NCBI GenBank assembly: GCA_964358855.1
Contig: CAYHQQ010000008.1
Location: 34,082-98,081 of the forward strand
Length of the DNA stretch: 64,000 nt
From: UBA2396 sp038042175
GTDB lineage: Bacteria > Planctomycetota > Phycisphaerae > Phycisphaerales > UBA1924
Reading direction: 5' to 3'
This document shows, piece after piece, positions 33,606 to 42,438 of this stretch (positions are counted from its first letter, which is position 1; every line of letters begins with the position of its first letter). The translations under genes were made by a program, and so were the position numbers. The notes under the pieces were generated by a model that had not been told where the DNA came from, made no database searches, and saw only the letters and a program-made list of their open reading frames with translations.

Positions 33606-33827
33606 ATGAAACTCGCTGCAATCGTCGCGATTGCCTCGCTCGCCTTCCTTCCCAGCTTCGCCTGGGCCCATCCGCCCCGCGGTGACGGCGGCGCCCAGGT
33701 CCAGCGCGGCGCCCATGGCGCCAAGAAGCACCACCGCAAGCACCATCACAAGAAGCACCTCCAGAAGCATCAGCAGAAGCACGGCATGAAGCACGCCCAG
33801 GGCGGCGCCCGGGGCGGCAAGCCCTGA
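33606..33827 (+). CDS. Exported His/Lys-rich small protein
   Basis: 73 residues. A signal peptide (AAIVAIASLAFLPSFAWA) is cleaved before HPPRGDGG. The mature part has about thirteen histidines interspersed with lysines (KKHHRKHHHKKHLQKHQQKH) and ends GGARGGKP. It probably binds metal ions or anionic polymers in the periplasm. AAAGGAG is a strong ribosome binding site. No family recognised. Confidence 0.7.
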   Translation: MKLAAIVAIASLAFLPSFAWAHPPRGDGGAQVQRGAHGAKKHHRKHHHKKHLQKHQQKHGMKHAQGGARGGKP

Positions 33828-33987
33828 ACGCGCAAGACTCCGGCATTCGATCGTGGGTGACCGAGGTCCGATTTTTGGAAACTGCCCCTCGCAGCCTCAG
33901 CGGGGGGCGTTTCTCTCTTTGGGCCCCGCGACAGTGTCGCGACGTGAATCCTTCGGTCCCGGGGTTGACCGGCTTACAATCCGGCGA

Positions 33988-34428
33988 ATGACTCTCGCCC
34001 TCCTTCAGCTCGCCGAAATCAACAGCGACATGGTTGCCATGGTCATGGTGGTCGGGTGCGTGCTGGGCATTCCCATCGGGATCCTCTACACGCAGGAGCG
34101 CAACCGTCGACTGCTCGCCGAGCGCCGGGTCGCCGAGGCCCATCGTGCGCTCCAGGCGGCGGCCGAGAACAGCCCCGCCGAGGGCGGGCGAGACGCGGTG
34201 ATGTTCGCCCTGCACCGCCAGATGAACGAGCTGACGATCGCCAAACTCAAGGCCGAGGTGCAGCTCCTGGAGACCCAGGCGTCGACGCGCGACGGCATCA
34301 AGGATCGCGAGGAGGCGGGCAAGGAGTACCACGAGCTGATGGTTGAGAAGGCCAAGCTCGAGATCGACAGTCTGCGCCTGCACATCGCCGAGCTGCGCAA
34401 GCGCATGGACGACTGGACCGAACCCTGA
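33988..34428 (+). CDS. Membrane-anchored coiled-coil protein
   Basis: 146 residues from ATG 33988. One transmembrane helix (MVAMVMVVGCVLGIPIGILY) is followed by a long charged coiled coil (residues about 40-140) with heptad-like Leu/Ala/Glu patterning (LAERRVAEAHRALQAA, ELTIAKLKAEVQLLE, KLEIDSLRLHIAELRKR). Probably an envelope or cytoplasmic scaffold. No family recognised. Confidence 0.6.
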   Translation: MTLALLQLAEINSDMVAMVMVVGCVLGIPIGILYTQERNRRLLAERRVAEAHRALQAAAENSPAEGGRDAVMFALHRQMNELTIAKLKAEVQLLETQASTRDGIKDREEAGKEYHELMVEKAKLEIDSLRLHIAELRKRMDDWTEP

Positions 34429-34473
34429 ACTCTGCTTGGATGATCGCCCACGGGTCACCGGGTAGTATTCCCG

Positions 34474-35265
34474 ATGAAGCTCTTCGCTCCGCTGCTCCTT
34501 TCGATTTCCGTGCTCTCATTCCTCCCCGGCTGCGTCGTCTGGGAGATCCGCGACGAGCTCCGGGGCGCCAACAAGCAGCTGGGCGAGGTGCAGGCTTCGC
34601 TCCAGAAGCTCGACGAGACCAATCAGTCCCTTGTCGACACCAACAAGGCTCTGGCCCAGACCAACAAGTCCATCGATGAGGTGCAGCAGGGTCTCGCGCG
34701 CATCGACACGACCAATGGCTCGCTCGACGGCGTCGACAAGCGGCTGGCCGTGCTCAACCCCATTCAAGCCTCGCTCACGCGTCTGGACGTGCACCTTGCC
34801 GCCCTCCGCCGCACCATCGGGCGCATCGACAGCGTGATCCCCTTCCTGGACCTGGGAAGTGGCGAGGTCGTCACCGACGCGCCGGTCGCCGCGCCCGAGC
34901 CCGCGGAGGGCGCCAAGCCCGAACCCACCGAAGCGGGCACCAAGCGTGAGGTGATGGTGGGGGCCTGGCTCAGCCAGTTTCCCGACCGCCGCACCGCCCT
35001 GATCATCATGGCCGACGGGCACTACGTGCAAGCCGTGAGCCCCTCGACGCCGCAGGAACTCAGGCCGGCGCCCGAGCGAGGCCTCTGGAAGCGTACGGGC
35101 GAGAAGTCACTGAGCTTCACGCCCGAACCCCCCGTCGGCACGGGCGCAGATGGGAAGCCGCTCCAGTCGGCGTTCGCGCCCTGGACGCTCACGATCGTGG
35201 CCCAGTCGGGACGGTCGCTGACCGCAGAGTCCAACGGACAGGTTGTGGTATTCTCGCGCCCGTAG
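34474..35265 (+). CDS. Coiled-coil lipoprotein
   Basis: 263 residues with a lipobox (SVLSFLPGC; lipid Cys near residue 20). Residues 30-125 are coiled coil made of Asn/Gln/Leu heptads (DETNQSLVDTNKALAQTN). A Glu/Pro/Ala linker leads to a beta-rich C-terminal domain (GAWLSQFPDRRTALIIMADG, LWKRTGEKSLSFTPEPP) that may be a small lipocalin-like fold. Role unknown; it fits a periplasmic tether. Confidence 0.65.
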   Translation: MKLFAPLLLSISVLSFLPGCVVWEIRDELRGANKQLGEVQASLQKLDETNQSLVDTNKALAQTNKSIDEVQQGLARIDTTNGSLDGVDKRLAVLNPIQASLTRLDVHLAALRRTIGRIDSVIPFLDLGSGEVVTDAPVAAPEPAEGAKPEPTEAGTKREVMVGAWLSQFPDRRTALIIMADGHYVQAVSPSTPQELRPAPERGLWKRTGEKSLSFTPEPPVGTGADGKPLQSAFAPWTLTIVAQSGRSLTAESNGQVVVFSRP

Positions 35266-35274
35266 CGGCTCGGG

Positions 35275-35523
35275 TCACCGGGCCATCGCCTCAACCGCCG
35301 CCTTGGCCTCGGCGAGCCCCGCGCCGGTAAGCTCGCGATACCGCTTGATCGCCTGGATCTTTTTCTTAGGGTCTTTGGCGAGATCCAGGACCTTCGTGAG
35401 CACCGTGTCGCGCTCGGCATCAGCGATGCCCAGGTGCTGGATGATGAGATCGAGCTTGCGCTCGATACGATCGAGGCGAGCGATAGTGAACTGATCTGAG
35501 AAAATACCCTCGAGTAATCCCAT
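35275..35523 (-). CDS. Small protein with bL12 C-terminal-like domain
   Basis: 82 residues from ATG 35523, with CAGGAG upstream. An N-terminal helix (FTIARLDRIERKLDLIIQHLG) is followed by KKKIQAIKRYRELTGAGLAE and AKAAVE, which matches the ribosomal L7/L12 C-terminal fold (KIxVIKxxRExTGLGLKEAK). Such free-standing L12-like proteins occur in many bacteria; function unknown. It lies 26 bases after pyrG on the same strand and may be co-transcribed. Confidence 0.65.
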   Translation of the reverse strand: MGLLEGIFSDQFTIARLDRIERKLDLIIQHLGIADAERDTVLTKVLDLAKDPKKKIQAIKRYRELTGAGLAEAKAAVEAMAR

Positions 35524-35549
35524 GTCGACGCTCCTGTTGAGACGGTGCT

Positions 35550-37514
35550 CTACGCCGGCTGCGGCGTCGCTTGCCTTCGCGTCCAGCGGGCGACCTCGGG
35601 GTCGTTGGTCAGGTCGGGGACCTTGCGGGCAACGCACGCGGCGATCAGGCCCATGAACATCGGCTGGGGGTGGAGCGGGCGGCTCGTCAGTTCGGGGTGG
35701 AACTGTCCGCCGATGAAGTACGGGTGCTCGTTGGCGCCCGGGTGGGCGGGGTCGGCGGGTTGGCGGAGTTCCAGGACCTGCATGATGGGGCGCGTCGGGT
35801 GGCGTCCGGAGAAGACCATTCCGCCCGCCTCAAGCCTGCCCAGGAAATCGGGGTCGACTTCGTACCTGTGGCGGAACCGCTCGCGGACGGTGCTCGCCTG
35901 ACCAAAGAGGAAGTGGGCGAGCGTGCCGGGCACGATCGCGACGTCCTGAGCGCCAAGGCGCATCGTGCCGCCCAGGCCTTCGACCTTTTTCTGTTCGGGC
36001 AATTCGCTGATCACCGGGTAGGGCGAGTCAGGAACAAACTCGGTGCTGTTGGCCCCGCGGAGGCCCAGCACGTTGCGGGCGTACTCGATCACCGCGACCT
36101 GGAACCCAAGGCAGATGCCCAGGTACGGCACACGCCTGGTACGACAGTACCGCACGGTCGAGATCTTGCCTTCGACACCCCGCGTGCCAAAGCCGCCCGG
36201 GACGATGACGCCGTCGAGCCCCTCGAGGCGGTCGGCGACATTCAGGTCGTTGATGTCGGTGGTGTCGAGCCAGCGGACATCGATCTTGCACGAGAGGTGG
36301 GCCGAGCAGTGCTCCAGGGACTTGTCGATCGAGGCGTAGGCGTCGCGGAGGTTGGCGTACTTGCCGGCGATGCCGACCTCGATGTGGTGGCGTTTGGGGG
36401 CGACGAGTCGCTGGGCGAAGGTGTTCCACTTCTCGCGGGCCTTGTCCTCGTGGGCCACGTCGACGCGGTCGTGGAGACCGAGCATCGACATGATCTCGCG
36501 GTCGAGCCCTTCCTGGCGCATCTCTTCGGGGATCGTGTAGATCGACTCGCGGTCGTGCATGCTGAACACGCGCCGCAGGGGCACGTTGGAGAACATCGCG
36601 ATCTTCTGCATCACCTTTTCCTGGCACGGGCGGCTCGCCCGGCAGGCGATGATGTGGGGCTGCACGCCCGCTTCCATCAGGCGCTTGATCCCAAGCTGGG
36701 CCGGCTTGGACTTCTGCTCGCCCAGCGCGGGGGGCTCGATGATGTACGTCAGGGCGACAAAGCACGTCGAGCCGGGGCCCTCTTCGAACGCGAGCTCGCG
36801 CATCGCCTCGATGTAGAAGGCGTTCTCGTAGTCGCCCACCGTGCCGCCCACCTCGACAAAGACGACGTCGGCCGGACGCGTTCCATCTCCCCGCACCGCA
36901 AGCTCGCGGAGCTTGCGCTTCACCTCGCCCGTCACGTGCGGGATCATCTGCACGTCGCGTCCCAGATACCCGCCCTTGCGCTCGCGGTCGAGCATCTGGC
37001 TGTAGATCTGCCCGCTGGTCGTGAAGTTGCGCCGCGTCAGGTTCTGCTCGAGCAGCCGCTCGTACGTGCCCAGGTCCATGTCGCACTCGGTCCCGTCGTC
37101 GAGCACGAAAACTTCGCCGTGCCGGAACGGGTTGAGCGTCCCCGAATCGATGTTGAGGTACCCCTCCATCTTGATCGGGGCGACGCACAGGCCCTTGTCC
37201 TTGAGCATCTTCGCCAGACTGCTGGCAAAGATCCCCTTGCCCAGCCCCGACATGACCGTGCCCAGAACGATCACGTACTTGTGGGCTCCCCGCACGTACC
37301 CTTCGGGGATCGGGCTGTGGAACTCGCTCTCGATCGAGGAATCGCCCACCGACGCCAAGAGCCCCCCGCGTTTGGAGGAGGTGTCGTCGGAGTCCGATGA
37401 GTGGGGTTCGCCCGAGCCTTGCAGCGAGGCGGCGATCGACCGGGGTCGAAGGACGACCTCTGACTCTCCGGGTTGCCAACGACGGCCTGGGTGCTGAGTC
37501 GGCTGGGTGGGCAT
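35550..37514 (-). CDS. pyrG: CTP synthase, divergent, with N-terminal extension
   Basis: 654 residues; the usual length is 530-560. A Pro/Ser-rich extension of about 78 residues precedes KYVIVLGTVMSGLGKG (normally VTGGVVSSLGKG). The synthetase block reads KMEGYLNIDSGT where most enzymes have KLDPYINVDPGT, and GTYER replaces GHYER, while CDMDLG keeps the Mg-binding Asp. The glutaminase Cys (LGICLGFQ) and His/Glu (GGQFHPE) are intact. It makes CTP from UTP with glutamine as nitrogen donor. The upstream start is ATG 37514; the extension could instead be untranslated, since a GTG lies near residue 74 (GYVRG). Confidence 0.85.
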   Translation of the reverse strand: MPTQPTQHPGRRWQPGESEVVLRPRSIAASLQGSGEPHSSDSDDTSSKRGGLLASVGDSSIESEFHSPIPEGYVRGAHKYVIVLGTVMSGLGKGIFASSLAKMLKDKGLCVAPIKMEGYLNIDSGTLNPFRHGEVFVLDDGTECDMDLGTYERLLEQNLTRRNFTTSGQIYSQMLDRERKGGYLGRDVQMIPHVTGEVKRKLRELAVRGDGTRPADVVFVEVGGTVGDYENAFYIEAMRELAFEEGPGSTCFVALTYIIEPPALGEQKSKPAQLGIKRLMEAGVQPHIIACRASRPCQEKVMQKIAMFSNVPLRRVFSMHDRESIYTIPEEMRQEGLDREIMSMLGLHDRVDVAHEDKAREKWNTFAQRLVAPKRHHIEVGIAGKYANLRDAYASIDKSLEHCSAHLSCKIDVRWLDTTDINDLNVADRLEGLDGVIVPGGFGTRGVEGKISTVRYCRTRRVPYLGICLGFQVAVIEYARNVLGLRGANSTEFVPDSPYPVISELPEQKKVEGLGGTMRLGAQDVAIVPGTLAHFLFGQASTVRERFRHRYEVDPDFLGRLEAGGMVFSGRHPTRPIMQVLELRQPADPAHPGANEHPYFIGGQFHPELTSRPLHPQPMFMGLIAACVARKVPDLTNDPEVARWTRRQATPQPA

Positions 37515-37720
37515 GAGATAGTGTACCACCCCGTGGACGGTTTTCTCGGCAGCAAGGCGTCGCACGGGGGTTCGGGCAACGAAAGATCGACCGATTCGCT
37601 GGCCCATGCCCTGATCGGGTCCCTATCGGACCCGCCGAGTTGATATGCTTTCCACGCTGGGTTCGCCCCGGGCACGCCGCGTTCAGCGTCTCTGCCACAC
37701 CGCAAGGAGTCCACCGTCGC

Positions 37721-39745
37721 ATGAATCCGCATTCCCCCTGCCGTATTCGCACCAACCTGGGCGTCGCCCTGATCCTGGCCCTGGCCGCCGGGTGCGTGGC
37801 CTTTGCTCAGGACGCCCAGCCCGTCGCCGAAGACCCCCGGATCGACTCCAAGACCGGTGCACTCAACGCCAACTGGCCGCCCGACGTCCTCTTCGACCAC
37901 AGGCACATGAAGCTGCAGGTTGACCTGGGCGGGATGACCGAGGCCAGGTTCACGGGCGTGCAAACGCTCACCCTCGCGGCCAGAGGCAAGGCCCGCAGCG
38001 TCGTTGAGCTCGACTGCGGCAAGGAAATCAAGATCGAGTCCATCCGCCTGCTGGCCGCGGACGCCAAGAGCAAGGTGACGGACCTGAAGTTCACGCACGA
38101 GGAGGAGTGGCTCACGATCGATCTTCCCGAGGCCGCCGAGAAGGACGTCCCGTTCCAGATCGAGACGACGTACAGCTGCACCTTTGAGAAGAACCGTCGC
38201 GACGGGCTCACGTGGCTCAAGGGCAACGACGAGGCCACGAGCGAGACCGACAAGAGCCCGATGATCTACAGCCAGGGCGAGGCCGAGCACAACCACCTCT
38301 GGTTCCCCTGCCACGACTTCCCCAACGAGCGAACGACCACCGAGATCATCGCCAAGGTCCCCAAGGAGTACGAGGTCAGTTCCAACGGACGTCTGGTCTC
38401 CAAGAACATCGACGAGACGACCGGAGTCGCGACGTTCCACTGGCTCCAGGACAAGCCGCACGTCTATTACCTGGTGACGATGGTCGTCGGCAAGTACTCG
38501 ATCATCAACCTCGCCGAGCCCGGCAAGCCCGTGGACCAGACCAGGTCCCGCGACGCGGGCGGGCCGCTCCCCGTGCTCGCCTACGTCCCCATCGGCAAGG
38601 AAGAGCAAGCGGGCGAGGCGATGGCCAACACGCCCCAAATGATCGCCCTCTTCAGCCGCCTCTTCGAGCAGCCCTACCCGTGGGACAAGTACGCCCAGGT
38701 CCTGGTCCGCACGTTCAACGGCGGCATGGAGAACACCTCCGCCACCACCATGTTCGCCACCCTGGGCAACGCCAAGCGGGGCCAGATGGACGACATCGTG
38801 AGCCACGAGCTCGCCCACCAGTGGTTCGGCGACTTTGTCACCTGCCGCGGATGGGAACACCTCTGGCTCAACGAGGGCTGGGCCAGCTACTGCGAGGCGC
38901 TGTGGAACGAAGAGGCTGCCGGGGGCGCTTCCAACCCCGATGCGGCCGACAAAAGGTATCTGGGGACCATCGCCGGATTCGTCAGCCGTCAGCGGCTGAG
39001 CAACCGCGGCTCCCTGCCCCGTGCGATCCCGATGGTCTCAAACCGCTACCGCAACGCTGACGCTCCATTCCAGAAGCCCGACGACGTGTACTCCAAGGGA
39101 GCCTGCGTCCTCCACATGCTCCGAGAGCGCCTGGGCAAGCCCGCGTTCTACAAGGGCGTCGCCAGGTACCTCCGCGAGAACCAGCTCGGCCTGGGCGACA
39201 CCACCTCCTTCCGCAAGGCTCTGGAGGCCGAGTCGGGCCAGTCGCTCGAGCACTTCTTCGCCCAGTGGGCCTATCGCCCCGGCCTCCCCAGGCTCGACGT
39301 CAAGCTCGACTTCACCGACGGCACCCTCACCATCGACGCCGAGCAGACCCAGACCGTCAACATCGACAACCCGGCGTACGAGATGGCCATCCCCGTTGTC
39401 ATCAAGCTTGAAGGCGGCGGCACGCGCAGCGCGGTGATAGAGATGGAAGACAAGACCGCCAGGCTGACCCTCAAGCTCGACACCAAGCCGACCGACGTCG
39501 TGCTCGATCCCAGGATCGCCAACCTCGCGGTGTATCGCATCAGCAAGCCTCTGGCGATGTGGATGGAGCAACTCAAGGATGGGCCTACGGTCATCGCGCA
39601 GGCCCAGGCGGCCGAAGCACTCGCGCAGATGGGCGAGCCCGGCGCTCGCCAGGCCATCACCAGGCTTATCGACGATCCAACCACCGATCCGATCCTCCGC
39701 GACGCGGCCTCCGGCACCGTCGTCGCTTCGCACCCCGGGCACTGA
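37721..39745 (+). CDS. M1-family metallopeptidase, copy 1
   Basis: 674 residues, signal peptide LGVALILALAAGCVAFAQ. GGMENTSA (near 334) is the exopeptidase motif; zinc ligands are H362, H366 (HELAHQWFGD) and E385 (WLNEGWASY), spaced as in aminopeptidase N. AAGGAG precedes the ATG. Probably a periplasmic aminopeptidase. The adjacent paralogue shares the same motifs, indicating a tandem duplication. The C-terminal 140 residues are beta plus helical and end with a short HEAT-like piece. Confidence 0.92.
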   Translation: MNPHSPCRIRTNLGVALILALAAGCVAFAQDAQPVAEDPRIDSKTGALNANWPPDVLFDHRHMKLQVDLGGMTEARFTGVQTLTLAARGKARSVVELDCGKEIKIESIRLLAADAKSKVTDLKFTHEEEWLTIDLPEAAEKDVPFQIETTYSCTFEKNRRDGLTWLKGNDEATSETDKSPMIYSQGEAEHNHLWFPCHDFPNERTTTEIIAKVPKEYEVSSNGRLVSKNIDETTGVATFHWLQDKPHVYYLVTMVVGKYSIINLAEPGKPVDQTRSRDAGGPLPVLAYVPIGKEEQAGEAMANTPQMIALFSRLFEQPYPWDKYAQVLVRTFNGGMENTSATTMFATLGNAKRGQMDDIVSHELAHQWFGDFVTCRGWEHLWLNEGWASYCEALWNEEAAGGASNPDAADKRYLGTIAGFVSRQRLSNRGSLPRAIPMVSNRYRNADAPFQKPDDVYSKGACVLHMLRERLGKPAFYKGVARYLRENQLGLGDTTSFRKALEAESGQSLEHFFAQWAYRPGLPRLDVKLDFTDGTLTIDAEQTQTVNIDNPAYEMAIPVVIKLEGGGTRSAVIEMEDKTARLTLKLDTKPTDVVLDPRIANLAVYRISKPLAMWMEQLKDGPTVIAQAQAAEALAQMGEPGARQAITRLIDDPTTDPILRDAASGTVVASHPGH

Positions 39746-39798
39746 GCGGGCGTCAACACTGAGATCCACCCTCGAGCCTTGAACAGGAATTCCAAGCG

Positions 39799-42426
39799 AT
39801 GAACACTCGCGGCATGAAGAGCGGGAACGGCGTGCGGGCATGGACGCTCGCGGGAACTTCGATCGTGTGGGCGGGCCTGGCATCCGCCATTCCCACCCGA
39901 CCCGACGACGTTCAGTGCGAGTGCGCCGCGGGCAAGGCCGGCGCGCCCGTCGACCCGGCGACCGGGCGCGACACCCGCAACTGGCCCCTGGGCCCGGGCG
40001 TTGACTTCGTCCACATGGGCCTCGATCTCACGATCCTGGACATGAACACCCCCCGGTTCAGCGGCGTGCAGACGCTCGCCGTCCGGGCGATCAACAAACC
40101 CACGTCCTCGGTCACGCTCGACGCCAGGCTCCTGTCGATCTCGGGCGTCACCGTCGCCGGGCGCAGGGCGTCGTTCAGGCACGACGGCCAGCGCCTCACG
40201 ATCGACTGCAACCCGCCCCTCTCCCCCGGCGTGTCCACGGCGATCGTCACCACCTACGAGGTGAACGACACGCCGCGCGGTCTCTTTTGGACCCCCGAAT
40301 CCCCCGACTGGCCCGGACGCCCGGCGCAGATCCACACGCAGGGCCAGCCCGAGACCAACAGCTACTGGTTCCCCTGCCACGACTTCCCCAATGAGCGCAT
40401 GACGAGCGAGCTCAGCGTCACCGTGCCTCAGGGATTCACCGTCTGTTCCAACGGATGGCTCGCCGAGCAGACCCGGCGCGTCCTGGAGCGCCCCGACGGC
40501 ATCGGTGGCACAACGCTCGAGGCCTACGACAAGTTCCGCTGGGTCCAGGACAAGTCGCACGTCAGTTACCTGGTCACCATGGTGGTCGGCAAGTTCGACG
40601 TGGTCGACGTCGGCACCCCCAAGCTCCCCATGCCGGTGTACGCGCCCCTGGGCCGCGGCCACGACGTCCGGGCCACGTTCGGACGCACCGCCAACATGGT
40701 CAGCCTCTTCGAACGCCTCACCGGGCAGTTCTACCCCTGGGACAAGTACGCCCAGCTCGTCGTCTGGAACTTCGGCAGCGGCGGCATGGAGAACACCTCC
40801 GCCACCTCCCTCTACGACACCGCCATTCTCGACGCTCGAAGCCTACTCGACCACGATCTGGACGGCCTCATCAGCCACGAGCTCGCCCACCAGTGGTTTG
40901 GCGACCTGATCACCTGCAACACCTGGGAGCACATCTGGCTCAACGAGGGGTGGGCGACCTACGCCTCTCACCTGTGGTTCGAGCAGCGCGACGGGCGGGC
41001 GGCCTACGAGGCCGGCGTCCGCGACAACTTCGACGCCATCATCGCCAACGACACCGGCTCGCTCCCCCAGACCCCCGCGATGGCGAGCAAGACCTACGCC
41101 GATCCGTGGGAGCCCTTCCGCCGACAGGCCAATCCTTACAGCAAGGGCGCGAGCGTCCTCCACATGCTGCGGACCAGGCTTGGCGACAAGCCATTCTTCG
41201 AGGGAGTCCGCCTCTACTTTGATCGCCACCGCCTCAGGACGGTGGAGACCAACGACTTCCGCAAGGCACTGGAAGATGTGTCGGGCGTCAATCTTGAGCT
41301 CTTCTTCGCCCAGTGGGTCCAGCGCCCCAACATCCCTCGTGTGAAAGTCTCGGCCGCGTGGGACCCCGTCGCCGGTGCGCTTCAGATCTCGGCGACTCAG
41401 ACCCAGACCATCAATCCCGACAATCCCGCGTTCGAGTTCCGGCTTCCTGTCTGGGCCCACACGCCCGGCTCCAGCGGATGGAGCACCACCACCCTCTTCT
41501 TCGATGGGCGCGATTCCACCGCCTCCCTCGCCCTCGATGGCGAGCCCGACGCCATCGCCTTCGACCCCGAGCTCACCGTGCTCGCCGAGGTCAAGTGCCA
41601 GCACCCCGCCGCCTCGTCGGTCGTCCTGGCCACCGACGGCCCCACGCTCAACGCCAGGCTCCAGGGCTTGCGTGGTCTCAAGACGGCCAAGCCCGGCGAC
41701 GCGGGACAGATTGCTGTCGCGGGCATTGTTCGTGATCTCGAGGCGCCCATTCCCGTCCGTCGGGCCGCTGTCGACGTGCTTGCGGCCTGCGGCACCCGCG
41801 ACCTCTTCACGCTGAGCACCGAGAACATCAAGGCGTGGCAGATCCGCGAGGCGATTGTCAAGTCCCTGGCCGAACTCGCGACGCTCAAGGCCGGCGCCAC
41901 GGACATCACGCGACAGCGCACGTACTCCTACCTCGACAAGCTCTATAAGCGCGAGCCGAGTGTGAAGGTGCAGCAGGCCATTCTTCGCGGGTTCGCCGCG
42001 ATGAACGCCGGCGCCGCCATGCCGCTCATCGTCGAGGCCGCCCACACCGACTCGCAGGACGACGCCCTGCGCCAGGCCGCCCTCGACGCCGTCGTTACCC
42101 TCGACCGACGGGAGGGCCTGCTGCTGGCCGTCGAATTGACCAAGCCCGGCCAGCTCTCTCGCACGCGCCCCGCGGCGGTGGGCGCGGTGGTCAAGCTCGC
42201 TCGCCACGACATGGCTCTTGCGATCAACGTCGTGGGGTCGATGATCGACGATCGCGAGCAGCGCTCGCGCCAGGCCGCCGGGCAGGGGCTCGTCGATCTG
42301 GGCGATCCGCGCGGGCTTGAGATCCTGGCCAAGCGGGCCAAGGTCGCCCGCGATCCTTACGAGCAGAATCAGGCCAAGCAGTGGTTCGACGCCCTGACCG
42401 CCAAACTCAAGCCCGCGCCCAAGTAG
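39799..42426 (+). CDS. M1-family metallopeptidase, copy 2, with HEAT-like tail
   Basis: 875 residues starting 53 bases after copy 1. Export signal near residues 13-30 (AWTLAGTSIVWAGLASA). GGMENTSA, HELAHQWFGD (H360/H364) and WLNEGWATY (E383) are intact. From about residue 600 to 870 a helical repeat region (AVDVLAACGTRDL, QAALDAVVTLDRREGL, QGLVDLGDPRGLEILAKRA) resembles HEAT repeats and is absent or very short in copy 1. The duplication has diverged in size and may separate substrates. Probably an operon with copy 1. Confidence 0.92.
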   Translation: MNTRGMKSGNGVRAWTLAGTSIVWAGLASAIPTRPDDVQCECAAGKAGAPVDPATGRDTRNWPLGPGVDFVHMGLDLTILDMNTPRFSGVQTLAVRAINKPTSSVTLDARLLSISGVTVAGRRASFRHDGQRLTIDCNPPLSPGVSTAIVTTYEVNDTPRGLFWTPESPDWPGRPAQIHTQGQPETNSYWFPCHDFPNERMTSELSVTVPQGFTVCSNGWLAEQTRRVLERPDGIGGTTLEAYDKFRWVQDKSHVSYLVTMVVGKFDVVDVGTPKLPMPVYAPLGRGHDVRATFGRTANMVSLFERLTGQFYPWDKYAQLVVWNFGSGGMENTSATSLYDTAILDARSLLDHDLDGLISHELAHQWFGDLITCNTWEHIWLNEGWATYASHLWFEQRDGRAAYEAGVRDNFDAIIANDTGSLPQTPAMASKTYADPWEPFRRQANPYSKGASVLHMLRTRLGDKPFFEGVRLYFDRHRLRTVETNDFRKALEDVSGVNLELFFAQWVQRPNIPRVKVSAAWDPVAGALQISATQTQTINPDNPAFEFRLPVWAHTPGSSGWSTTTLFFDGRDSTASLALDGEPDAIAFDPELTVLAEVKCQHPAASSVVLATDGPTLNARLQGLRGLKTAKPGDAGQIAVAGIVRDLEAPIPVRRAAVDVLAACGTRDLFTLSTENIKAWQIREAIVKSLAELATLKAGATDITRQRTYSYLDKLYKREPSVKVQQAILRGFAAMNAGAAMPLIVEAAHTDSQDDALRQAALDAVVTLDRREGLLLAVELTKPGQLSRTRPAAVGAVVKLARHDMALAINVVGSMIDDREQRSRQAAGQGLVDLGDPRGLEILAKRAKVARDPYEQNQAKQWFDALTAKLKPAPK

Positions 42427-42438
42427 TCGCCCCACGGC

